A model generated the notes under the pieces. It made no database searches. It saw nothing but the letters and a program-made list of their open reading frames with translations, and was not told the origin of the DNA. The translations under genes were made by a program, and so were the position numbers. A stretch of 64,000 nucleotides of DNA, from positions 3,663,001 through 3,727,000 of the forward strand of contig OU452229.1 in assembly GCA_911728455.2 (NCBI GenBank), written 5' to 3'. Each line of letters starts with the position of its first letter. The stretch's first letter is position 1. Positions 42,952 to 54,225 of this stretch are shown here, piece after piece. The stretch comes from Marthasterias glacialis. Its lineage: Eukaryota; Echinodermata; Asteroidea; Forcipulatida; Asteriidae.

Positions 42952-44774
42952 TAAACCTACTCGCTCACGGGACACTGATTTTTTGAATTTCTGTCTGAGG
43001 AGGGGCCATTAGATTATGCCATAATGTAGATTTCTTTTTAAACTTGTGCTGACATCCCCATCCCAATTTTTAATTTCTACTAACAGACTATTCCAACGCT
43101 TCAGAGCACAACCATACAGCCACATCTCTACTGAAGCAGATTACATCAGGTTGATATGTTCATAGCTCAGGCGTTTTTAATGGCCTTAGTTGTGTGTGAT
43201 GTTTAGGATGTTGGATCGAATTCATGTTGTGGGTCGATTACACATGATCCTCGCATTATGACATGGTTGTTGTTATTTTCCAAAAAGTTTTTGTACTCTG
43301 CCTTTGCATGGAGTAAGGACCTTGCTCGATGGCTTGAGCCTTTTAAACCAAAACAACATTTCTTCAAACCATCCAGTTCACATTAGCATAAAAGTGCCGC
43401 TCCTTCATATACTTTGCACCTTTGTGCCCCTTTAAATGTCCTTGTTCACTGCCACAAGTGGTCCAAAATAAAGTGATTTAAAAACAATAATTATAACTGA
43501 TTATGTTACACTTTATCGCTCACGGGACACAGATTTTTTGAATTTCTGTTTGAGGAGGGGTCATAGAATAACCTATATTTTAGATATCTTTTAAAACTTG
43601 TGCTGACATCCACTTATCCCAATTTTCGATTTCTACTAACAAACTATTTAATCACTTAAGAGCACAGGATACAGCCACATCCCTACTGATGCAATTTCAT
43701 AAGATGTGCTCATAGCTCAGGCGTTTTTAATTGCCTTTCCTGATTTAAAGTATTCCATTTTTTCGAGTGAAACGGAAGGGGAATTTAGGTCTTCTTACTA
43801 AGGGTCTTATCAAAGTTGACCAATAATATTGCAACAGCAGGGACACGGTAATTATAAGACGATGTTGAAAAGGCCGATGGGTATTTTTCCCTGATGCAGA
43901 CGTTTTCTTGTTCAATATAATTGAAAACTGAAATGTACAAATGATTCCTTTAGACCTTTCCACAAATTTCAGGGACAAAAAAATGATTTTTAAACGTTGG
44001 ATATTCTGAATTGCTCCAGGTAAAAATAATAAACAGCCGGGCGCTTAAAAAAGTAAAAATGTACGTTTTGGGAATGCACAAATTTCATTGGCGCATTTCT
44101 AAAATACGCAAATTGCACTTTGCGCATTTTGAAAATGCGCAAACCGATTTTGCGCATTTTCAAAATGTGCAAACCGATTTTGCGCATTTTGAAAATGCGC
44201 AATTTTAATTTGCGCATTTTGAAAATGCGCAAAATTAGTTTGCGCAATTTGAAAATAAGCAAAAATTAGTTTGTGCATTTTCAAAATTTGCTCAATTGAA
44301 TTTTCGCATTATTTACCAACTGGAAAGTAGGACAGGTAATTTGAGAAAGTGTTTCCGTACTGTAGAAAAATGCTAGATTCTAGGAATCTTTCATATTGTG
44401 ACTTTAAATCAATAGTCAGTTGTGGATTAAGGAGTGTGTGATATTTACGTTGGTGGATCGACTTTATGTTGTGGATCGATTAGACATGATCCTCGCATTT
44501 GACAGGGTATTTGCTATTTTCAAAAAGACTATTGCTATTTTCAAAAAGACTTCTTTTGTACGCCGCCTTGGCATAGAGTAAGGACCTTGCTCTATGGCTT
44601 GAGCAATTGAACCGAAAAACAAAATTTCTTTAAACCATAACGTTTTCATGAGTATAAAACTGCTGCCCTTCATATACTTTGTTCCACTGTAGCCCTTTTT
44701 GTTTTTACCACAGCTACAAGTGATCCGAAATAAAGTGATTTAAGAACAATAATCCTTACTGATTGTTCGTAAAA

Positions 44775-45827
44775 ACCCTTTTGTCAGCCACAAGATGATT
44801 AAATTCAGCAGGTACTACCAAATATGACCACAACGTTTTTCAATGGGCCAAAAAGCCAAAATTCCTTGTAAACCTCAACCCTGGTATACCCCACAAGCCT
44901 GTAGACTTTCATTGGCCAGACCACAACCACTGCAGAGTAAGAAGTGTTGAAAGACAGCAGATACCTGTCTTCGTGCAGTAATTGATTGACCCTTGTGCTA
45001 AGGGTCATTGGCACAAGGTGGTATGCACTTTGTGAAAACAACTTGCGGCCGTAAACTGATCGTAAATAACACAAGTCTAAGTCTTGACTGGCACTCCAAT
45101 TTACCCACATGGTCATTTTGTAGCGTTTCCAAATAATGTATAGTTATGGACACATAATTGTTTAATGTTTTGTTATATTACATGTTTTCGATTTTTCTTT
45201 ATACTCATCATGAATTATCATCTTATTAAGTTTTATCAACAATTTGTATTCTCCCTACTTGCACTTTCACCTAGTGAATTACTTCTGCTATTGTTTCCAT
45301 GTTAATGTACCACACAGTCACTACCTCATGGTCACTTGATCACCCACACAGTTCCTTGTTTCCAAGTTAACCACCTACACAACAGGTGTGTTACGTTACT
45401 TCATGATTACTTGAAGGACAGTTTCTTCCAAGAAACTTCCAAGAAACTTATACTCCTTCTTATGTTTTTTATGTTTAATATTGACTGACTCATTGTTTCA
45501 AATTACCAAGTGAACTGTGTTAACAATTCTTATAAATAGTCTAGCTTCATTCCAAAGATTCATTCTATTCTTTTCTACTCTACGATGTAAACAACAAGCA
45601 GTCAGATCTCTCTTTTAATTCACAGTTGTACTCTGTAGTCATTGATTAAAGTTCAGTTTTAGTGTAGCAAATTGTGTGCCGTAGTAACTCATTTCTACCG
45701 TACCCTAAAATTTATTATAGCTTTGGGCTTGCATGGGGAGGGGTAATTGACCTAAAAGACAGGGTGTTGATAAAAAACAGCTTGTGGATACACAGCGTAA
45801 AGTGTTCATTGTGGATGACCCCTGGGT
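44775..45827. mobile_element. Block J, copy 8, split by an LTR-like insertion
   Basis: Identical in layout to the other copies once the 591-bp insert at 45119-45709 and one ATTT are removed (458 bp remain). Confidence 0.78.
45119..45709 (+). mobile_element. 591-bp solo-LTR-like insertion in one monomer
   Basis: Absent from the nine other monomers and flanked by ATTT on both sides (45115-45118 and 45710-45713), consistent with a 4-bp target duplication. It starts TGTAGCGTTTCC and has TATAAATAG at 45531 and ATTAAA at 45645, the layout of an LTR with promoter and poly-A signal. It ends CCCTAAA rather than CA, so LTR status is not certain. No coding frame. Confidence 0.65.
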
Positions 45828-47621
45828 TAAACCTACTCGCTCACGGGACACTGATTTTTTGAATTTCTGTATGAGGAGGGGCCATTAGATTATGCCATAA
45901 TGTAGATTTCTTTTTAAATTTGTGCTGACATCCCCATCCCAATTTTTAATTTCTACTAACAGACTATTCCAACGCTTCAGAGCACAACCATACAGCCACA
46001 TCTCTACTGAAGCAGATTACATCAGGTTGATATGTTCATAGCTCAGGCGTTTTTAATGGCCTTGGTTGTGTGTGATGTTTAGGATGTTGGATCGAATTCA
46101 TGTTGTGGGTCGATTACACATGATCCTCGCATTATGACATGGTTATTGCTATTTTCCAAAAAGTTTTTGTACCTTGCCTTTGCATGGAGTAAGGACCTTG
46201 CTCGATGGCTTGAGCCATTTAAACCAAAACAACATTTCTTCAAACCAACAAGTTCACATTAGCATAAAAGTGCCGCTCCTTCATATACTTTGCACCTTTG
46301 TGCCCCTTTAAATGTCCTTGTTCACTGCCACAAGTGGTCCAAAATAAAGTGATTTAAAAACAATAATTATTACTGATTATGTTACACTTTATCGCTCACG
46401 GGACACAGATTTTTTGAATTTCTGTCTGAGGAGGGGCCATAGAATAACCTATATTTTAGATATCTTTTAAAACTTGTGCTGACATCCACTTATCCCAATT
46501 TTCGATTTCTACTAACAAACTATTTAATCACTTAAGAGCACAGGATACAGCCACATCCCTACTGATGCAATTTCATAAGATGTGCTCATAGCTCAGGCGT
46601 TTTTAATTGCCTTTCCTGATTTAAAGTATTCCATTTTTTCGAGTGAAACGGAAGGGGAATTTAGGTCTTCTTACTAAGGGTCTTATCAAAGTTGACCAAT
46701 AATATTGCAACAGCAGGGACACGGTAATTATAAGACGATGTTGAAAAGGCCGATGGGTATTTTTCCCTGATGCAGACGTTTTCTTGTTCAATATAATTGA
46801 ACACTGAAATGTACAAATGATTCCTTTAGACCTTTCCACAAATTTCAGGGACAAAAAAAATGATTTTTAAACGTTGGATATTCTGAATTGCTCCAGGTAA
46901 AAATAATAAACAGCCGGGCGCTTAAAAAAGTAAAAATGTACGTTTTGGGAATGCACAAATTTCATCGGCGCATTTCTAAAATACGCAAAGTGCACTTTGC
47001 GCATTTTGAAAATGCGCAAACCGATTTTGCGCATTTTAAAAATGCGCAATTTTAATTTGCGCATTTTGAAAATGCGCAAAATTAGTTTGCACAAATTGAA
47101 AATAAGCAAAAATTAGTTTGTGCATTTTCAAAATTTGCTCAATTGAATTTTCGCATTATTTACCAACTGGAAAGTAGGACAGGTAATTTGAGAAAGTGTT
47201 TCCGTACTGTAGAAAAATGCTAGATTCTAGGAATCTTTCATATTGTGACTTTAAATCAATAGTCAGTTGTGGATTAAGGAGTGTGTGATATTTACGTTGG
47301 TGGATCGACTTTATGTTGTGGATCGATTAGACTTGATCCTCGCATTTGACAGGGTATTTGCTATTTTCAAAAAGACTATTGCTATTTTCAAAAAGACTTC
47401 TTTTGTACGCCGCCTCATAGAGTAAGGACCTTGCTCTATGGCTTGAGCAATTGAACCGAAAAACAAAATTTCTTTAAACCATAACGTTTTCATGAGTATA
47501 AAACTGCCGCCCTTCATATACTTTGTTCCACTGTAGCCTTTTTTGTTTTTTTTACCACAGCTACAAGTGATCCGAAATAAAGTGATTTAAGAACAATAAT
47601 CCTTACTGATTGTTCGTAAAA

Positions 47622-48079
47622 ACCCTTTTGTCAGCCACAAGATGATTAAATTCAGCAGGTACTACCAAATATGACCACAACTTTTTTCAATGGGCCAAAA
47701 AGCCAAAATTCCTTGTAAACCTCAACCCTGGTATACCCCACAAGCCTGTAGACTTTCATTGGCCAGACCACAACCACTGCAGAGTAAGGAGTGTTGAAAG
47801 ACAGCAGACACCTGTCTCCGTGCAGTAATTGATTGACCCTTGTGCTAAGGGACATTGGCACAAGGTGGTATGCACTTTGTGAAAACAACTTGCGGCCGTA
47901 AACTGATCGTAAATAACACAAGTCTAAGTCTTGACTGGCACTCCAATTTACCCACATGGTCATTTATTATAGCTTTGGGCTTGCATGGGGAGGGGTTATT
48001 GACCTAAAAGACAGGGTGTTGATAAAAAACAGCTTGTGGATACACAGCGTAAAGTGTTCATTGTGGATGACCCCTGGGT
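47622..48079. mobile_element. Block J, copy 9
   Basis: 458 bp, right tip CCCTGGGT. Confidence 0.75.
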
Positions 48080-49902
48080 TAAACCTACTCGCTCACGGGA
48101 CACTGATTTTTTGAATTTCTGTATGAGGAGGGGCCATTAGATTATGCCATAATGTAGATTTCTTTTTAAATTTGTGCTGACATCCCCATCCCAATTTTTA
48201 ATTTCTACTAACAGACTATTCCAACGCTTCAGAGCACAACCATACAGCCACATTTCTACTGAAGCAGATTACATCAGGTTGATATGTTCATAGCTCAGGC
48301 GTTTTTAATGGCCTTGGTTGTGTGTGATGTTTAGGATGTTGGATCGAATTCATGTTGTGGGTCGATTACACATGATCCTCGCATTATGACATGGTTATTG
48401 CTATTTTCCAAAAAGTTTTTGTACCTTGCCTTTGCATGGAGTAAGGACCTTGCTCGATGGCTTGAGCCATTTAAACCAAAACAACATTTCTTCAAACCAA
48501 CAAGTTCACATTAGCATAAAAGTGCCGCTCCTTCATATACTTTGCACCTTTGTGCCCCTTAAAATGTCCTTGTTCACTGCCACAAGTGGTCCAAAATAAA
48601 GTGATTTAAAAACAATAATTATTACTGATTATGTTACACTTTATCGCTCACGGGACACAGATTTTTTGAATTTCTGTCTGAGGAGGGGCCATAGAATAAC
48701 CTATATTTTAGATATCTTTTAAAACTTGTGCTGACATCCACTTATCCCAATTTTCGATTTCTACTAACAAACTATTTAATAACTTAAGAGCACAGGATAC
48801 AGCCACATCCCTACTGATGCAATTTCATAAGATGTGCTCATAGCTCAGGCGTTTTTAATTGCCTTTCCTGATTTAAAGTATTCCATTTTTTCGAGTGAAA
48901 CGGAAGGGGAATTTAGGTCTTCTTACTAAGGGTCTTATCAAAGTTGACCAATAATATTGCAACAGCAGGGACACGGTAATTAAAAGACGATGTTGAAAAG
49001 GCCGATGGGTATTTTTCCCTGATGCCGACGTTTTCTTGTTTAATATAATTGAAAACTGAAATGTACAAATGATTCCTTTAGACCTTTCCACAAATTTCAG
49101 GGACAAAAAAATGATTTTTAAACGTTGGATATTCTGAATTGCTCCAGGTAAAAATAATAAACAGCCGGGCGCTTAAAAAAGTAAAAATGTACGTATTGGG
49201 AATGCACAAATTTCATTGGTGCATTTCTAAAATACGCAAATTGCACTTTGCGCATTTTGAAAATGCGCAAACCGATTTTGCGCATTTTCAAAATGCGCAA
49301 GCCGATTTTGCGCATTTTGAAAATGCGCAATTTTAATTTGCGCATTTTGAAAATGCGCAAAATTAGTTTGCGCAATTTGAAAATAAGCAAAAATTAGTTT
49401 GTGCATTTTCCAAATTTGCTCAATTGAATTTTTGCATTATTTACCAACTGGAAAGTAGGACAGGTAATTTGAGAAAGTGTTTCCGTACTGTAGAAAAATG
49501 CTAGATTCTAGGAATCTTTCATATTGTGACTTTAAATCAATAGTCAGTTGTGGATTAAGGAGTGTGTGTGATATTTACGTTGGTGGATCGACTTTATGTT
49601 GTGGATCGATTAGACATGATCCTCGCATTTGACAGGGTATTTGCTATTTTCGAAAAGACTATTGCTATTTTCAAAAAGACTTCTTTTGTACGCCGCCTCA
49701 TAGAGTAAGGACCTTGCTCTATGGCTTGAGCAATTGAACCGAAAAACAAAATTTCTTTAAACCATAACGTTTTCATGAGTATAAAACTGCTGCCCTTCAT
49801 ATACTTTGTTCCACTGTAGCCCTTTTTGTTTTTTACCACAGCTACAAGTGATCCGAAATAAAGTGATTTAAGAACAATAATCCTTACTGATTGTTCGTAA
49901 AA

Positions 49903-50358
49903 ACCCTTTTGTCAGCCACAAGATGATTAAATTCAGCAGGTACTACCAAATGACCACAACTTTTTTCAATGGGCCAAAAAGCCAAAATTCCTTGTAAACC
50001 TCAACCCTGGTATACCCCACAAGCCTGTAGACTTTCATTGGCCAGACCACAACCACTGCAGAGTAAGGAGTGTTGAAAGACAGCAGACACCTGTCTCCGT
50101 GCAGTAATTGATTGACCCTTGTGCTAAGGGTCATTGGCACAAGGTGGTATGCACTTTGTGAAAACAACTTGCGGCCGTAAACTGATCGTAAATAACACAA
50201 GTCTAAGTCTTGACTGGCACTCCAATTTACCCACATGGTCATTTATTATAGCTTTGGGCTTGCATGGGGAGGGGTTATTGACCTAAAAGACAGGGTGTTG
50301 ATAAAAAACAGCTTGTGGATACACAGCGTAAAGTGTTCATTGTGGATGACCCCTGGGT
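49903..50358. mobile_element. Block J, copy 10
   Basis: 456 bp. A 2-bp loss (ACCAAATGACC) near its left end shifts the tail of the 103-codon frame. Confidence 0.75.
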
Positions 50359-51639
50359 TAAACCTACTCGCTCACGGGACACTGATTTTTTGAATTTCTG
50401 TATGAGGAGGGGCCATTAGATTATGCCATAATGTAGATTTCTTTTTAAATTTGTGCTGACATCCCCATCCCAATTTTTAATTTCTACTAACAGACTATTC
50501 CAACGCTTCAGAGCACAACCATACAGCCACATCTCTACTGAAGCAGATTACATCAGGTTGATATGTTCATAGCTCAGGCGTTTTTAATGGCCTTGGTTGT
50601 GTGTGATGTTTAGGATGTTGGATCGAATTCATGTTGTGTGTCGATTACACATGATCCTCGCATTATGACATGGTTATTGCTATTTTCCAAAAAGTTTTTG
50701 TACCTTGCCTTTGCATGGAGTAAGGACCTTGCTCGATGGCTTGAGCCATTGAAACAAAAACAACATTTCTTCAAACCATAAAGTTCTTGTTAGCATAAAA
50801 GTGCCGCCCCTTCATATACTTTGCACCTTTGTGCCCCTTAAAATGTCCTTGTTGTTATTACTGCTACAAAAAGTGGTCAAAAATAAAGTGATTTAAGAAC
50901 AAAAACTTATACTGATTGTATATGTTATACCTTATCGCTCACGGGACAGAGATTTTTGAATTTCTGTCTGAGGAGGGGCCATTAGAATAACCCATAATTT
51001 AGAAATCTTTTTAAATTTGTGCTGACATCCACCCATTCCAATATAACAGACTATTTAATCACTTAAGAGCACAGGAATACAGCCACATCTCTACTGAAGC
51101 AATTTCATTAGATTAATGTGTTCATAGCTCAGGCGTTTTTGAATGGCCTTTCTTGATTTAAAGTACTCAACTTTTTTATTGAAACAGAAGGGGACTGATA
51201 TGGACTTCTTCCAATTTTGCTGGGAGGTCAGCTATCAAATCAAAGTTGAGAAATAATATTGCATCATGATGGACACGACAATTTAGAGATGATGTTGAAG
51301 GGGCCGATGGGTATTTTTACCTGTGAAGAAAACGTTTTTTTGATTCAATATAGTATAACATTTATTTCTCTTGACTTCCACAATTTTGAGAAACAAAATA
51401 AGATCTTTAAACATCGGATATTCTGAATCGCTCCATGTACAAGATAAAGACAACTGGGTGATTACAAAAAATAAAAATGTACATTTTGAAATGCACAAAA
51501 TTTCATTTGCGCATATTGAAAATGAGGAAATGAATTTTGCGGGTACCGATAAGTTAAATTTATAAATCGCTTGTAATTAGTGCAGTAAAGAGACTTTGCA
51601 ATTATCCATTTTAAGTACAAGGGAAACTGACTGGGTCAA

Positions 51640-51790
51640 ATTTTAAAATCAATATTGGGGTGAACAAAGAAAAATTGTCTGAGTTCTGGATAGCTCATTT
51701 GGCATAGCGTCGGTTCGTATAGGCACGTCACAGGTTCAAATCCCGCTTGAGTCAGTTTTTCTTTATTCATCCACCATAAAAAAAAAATCA
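51640..51790 (+). mobile_element. tRNA-derived SINE, family A, copy 2
   Basis: GGATAGCTCATTTGGCATAG (box A) and CAGGTTCAAATCCCGC (box B), followed by TTTTTCTTTATTCATCC. It abuts the right edge of the array. Confidence 0.7.
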
Positions 51791-52130
51791 TCAGTTTAAT
51801 TACTTTAGAGAAAAAGTTCGATTTATTAGTTGGTATAATCATGGAAGATTCTCCTTCCTCTGCTCAGTGGTATAATTGTGAAGGCAGTCATTGTAGGCCC
51901 TCGATTATAGTGAGTGCCCATACCGTCACCGCTAAGAATCATGCCAGAAAATTGCTTCTATTCTAGCGGCTAATTAGGTACTAATTAGTAAGCAGAATTA
52001 ACCACTTCCAAAATTATGTTTGCTAAGTGAGAAAAATTATGGAATGAAATTTCATACTTTATGCAATATAAAGGGATCATTTATTTTGGGAGTAATTCAA
52101 GTTATTCACTAGTTATGTTATGTAGTGGAT

Positions 52131-52190
52131 TAGACCCAGTAACTGGGGCGCTGTACTCCAAAAAAGGAGTACAACTCTCCAGATATTGGG
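52131..52190. mobile_element. Minimal palindromic MITE
   Basis: AGACCCAGTAACTGGGGCGC then TGTACTCC-AAAAAA-GGAGTACA and an inverted decayed right end CTCCAGATATTGGGT. Same family as 24122-24302 but without the middle. Confidence 0.65.
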
Positions 52191-52440
52191 TTTAGTAGTG
52201 GATAATGAGGAAAGCACTTTAGCTGCCAATAATAACTCACTACGAAATGTATAAGTATGCTGTGTATTTTAAGAATAAAAAAAACCCCACTAAATAATAC
52301 AGAAAAACATTGTTTAGAATAATTATAAAGAACGAGAGAAAGATATTTCACCGCCTTGAAGTGCATGGATTCTAATTTTCCTGGCCGGCCTCTGGTTCCG
52401 CAGATGGAATTTTCGGCCCAATAAGCGGTTAGCTTCAGTC
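52140..52440 (-). repeat. Inverted homologue of the DHX30 5'-flank repeat
   Basis: TTTCACCGCCTTGAAGTGCA, GGATTCTAATTTTCCTGGCC and TTCGGCCCAATA match, in reverse complement, the sequence just upstream of the DHX30 start codon. Confidence 0.65.
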
Positions 52441-52493
52441 TGGTCGACAGACGTTTCATTAAATGCATGGATTTGGACAGCTACTTCTAGCTA

Positions 52494-52850
52494 CGGAAGC
52501 TTAAAGTGACCTTCCGAGTTGCCGCGTTTCCGAGTTATTTTGTAAGAGAAAGACAGAATACCGTGATATTTCAGACGCGTTCCGAGTACACAGAAATCCG
52601 TCTTTCCCCGATGCCGTATCTCGGAAAGCCGGCTTTCCCCGATATCGTATTTCTGAAAGACGTCTTTCCGGGAAAGACGGATTTCGGAGATACGGATGGG
52701 AAAGACGTCTTTCCGAGATACGGTATCAGGGAAAGACGGATTTCTGTGTGGTACTAACTCGGAACACGTCTGAAATATCACGGTATTCCGTCTTTCTCTG
52801 ATAAAATAACTCGGAAACGCGGCAACTCGGAAGGTCATTTTAAGCTTCCG
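52494..52850. mobile_element. 357-bp hairpin MITE flanked by TA
   Basis: The arms start CGGAAGCTTAAAGTGACCTT and CGGAAGCTTAAAATGACCTT (inverted) and continue for most of the element. TA is present on both sides (52492-52493 and 52851-52852), as in Tc1/mariner-type elements. The centre is filled with TCCGTCTTTCC words in both orientations. Confidence 0.88.
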
Positions 52851-52859
52851 TAACTAGCT

Positions 52860-53225
52860 GTGTTGAGCGCAATTTTTAAAGTTGGCCATTTTTTAAATTT
52901 GCGCACGCAGTGTTTAAAAACCTTCAATTTGTGAAGGTAAAGTTTGCGTGCGCAAATTTAAATTCAGACAGGAATTAACATACAGAAGATTGCTAATTCG
53001 ACCATACCCTTGTAACTCTAGCAGGTAAAATCGATTTTGAAGGCAGGTTTTTCACGGTGGTGGTAAAAATTATGTCTGAGTTTCAAAGATTGCGCGGATT
53101 TTTAAAAATTGCGTTCTAGCTCTGATGCACAATTTTAAATTTGCGCTAGCAAACAAAGTTTGCGTGGTTAAAAATTGCGCAAGCGCGCATTTTTTTTTAA
53201 ATTGCGTGCCTTCAAAGATCGCGCT
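52860..53225. repeat. AAATTTGCGC-rich segment
   Basis: TTTGCGC, GCGCAAATTT and TTGCGTGCGC words recur at about 52897, 52945, 53090, 53140, 53165 and 53190 in both orientations. The motif resembles the palindromes in the satellite array but is not in tandem. Confidence 0.55.
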
Positions 53226-53769
53226 CATCAGCTGCATGCTGACCTAGTGATAGTTGAAGCAACATTAACAGTGGACAGCAGTGAAAGCTGCATGCAGACA
53301 AAAAAAGGTAATGATCTGTTCATTTACAACTTATTGTATTTATACCCTAATTTACAAAGAAAACAAACAGACAAAAAAAGTAAACTTTTTTGAAATGATT
53401 GTAGGTTATCTATATCCTGGAGCGACCGGTTTTCGGTCACTTAACGGTAAAAATCGTTCGGAAACGGAAACTAAATGAATTTTTTTTAAACCATCTGACC
53501 CACCTTTTAACAAGACACTTTTAATTCATAATCTGTTGAAATCCCAGAAGTTGCAGTCATAAATTCCGAAATATCGTCCTAAATTTACAGCGGTGCTGTA
53601 TTCGTCTTGCACACGTCGCGTTACCCGTTTCCGGTCGGTCCATTCAGGGGCAGTTTCTATCAACTTCACGCACTAGTATGGCGCGCAAAATGCAAAAAAC
53701 AAAAAAACAAATAATAACGATTGTCCAGACTGTCTCTGCGGCTAGTGAGATGATTATTGGTTAATAAAA

Positions 53770-54225
53770 TAACAAAGTTCTTCTTTACATTATTTTTTTT
53801 TGCTTTATTTTGTCCTTTTCTTTTTCTTCTTTATTTTACTTTAAAGTGGTATTAATGATTATTTTCAAATTAAATGTGATTGTTTTTGCTGAACTTATAT
53901 AAAATTTGTATAATTATATACATCAATTATCCTTTTCTTTTCTGTAGTTTGTGGCTTTTCTGCTTCATCAACATAATAAATGAATACTTCTTGAAGTGCC
54001 CTCCCTCCCCAAGAGAAAAATCAAGATGACACAAGAGAAAAGCATGACACCTTTTCTTATCTTTTACTTCTTTATTTTTCTTTGAAGTGTTTAACATAAA
54101 TTGTTTTCAAATAAAATGAAATGGTTTTTACTGAATTTATATAAACTTTTTTAAATTGATACAAATCCATTTATATTTATTTATCAAGTTATGTGACTTT
54201 TCTGCTTTGTCAACATAATAATAGT
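53770..54225 (+). repeat. Diverged 240-bp tandem duplication
   Basis: CTTTTCTGCTTCATCAACAT at 53954 recurs as CTTTTCTGCTTTGTCAACAT at about 54196, preceded in both by CCTTTTCTT-TTT-CTTCTTTATTTT and TTTTACTGAA-TTATATAAA words. Two copies. Confidence 0.7.

Larger units (their letters stand above)
26230..51570 (-). repeat. 25-kb tandem array of 2.25-2.29-kb composite monomers
   Basis: The landmark ACCCTTTTGTCAGCC starts at 28901, 31143, 33435, 35715, 37981, 40242, 42492, 44775, 47622 and 49903. The spacing is 2242-2292 bp, except for one interval of 2847 that carries an insertion. Adjacent full monomers are roughly 95% or more identical by eye; the edge units (26230-28000 and 50900-51570) are clearly diverged. 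Each monomer contains a 458-bp MITE-like block J, a unit X of about 555 bp, and a second diverged X split by a 633-bp block I. No open frame looks selected. Orientation is arbitrary. Confidence 0.95.
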
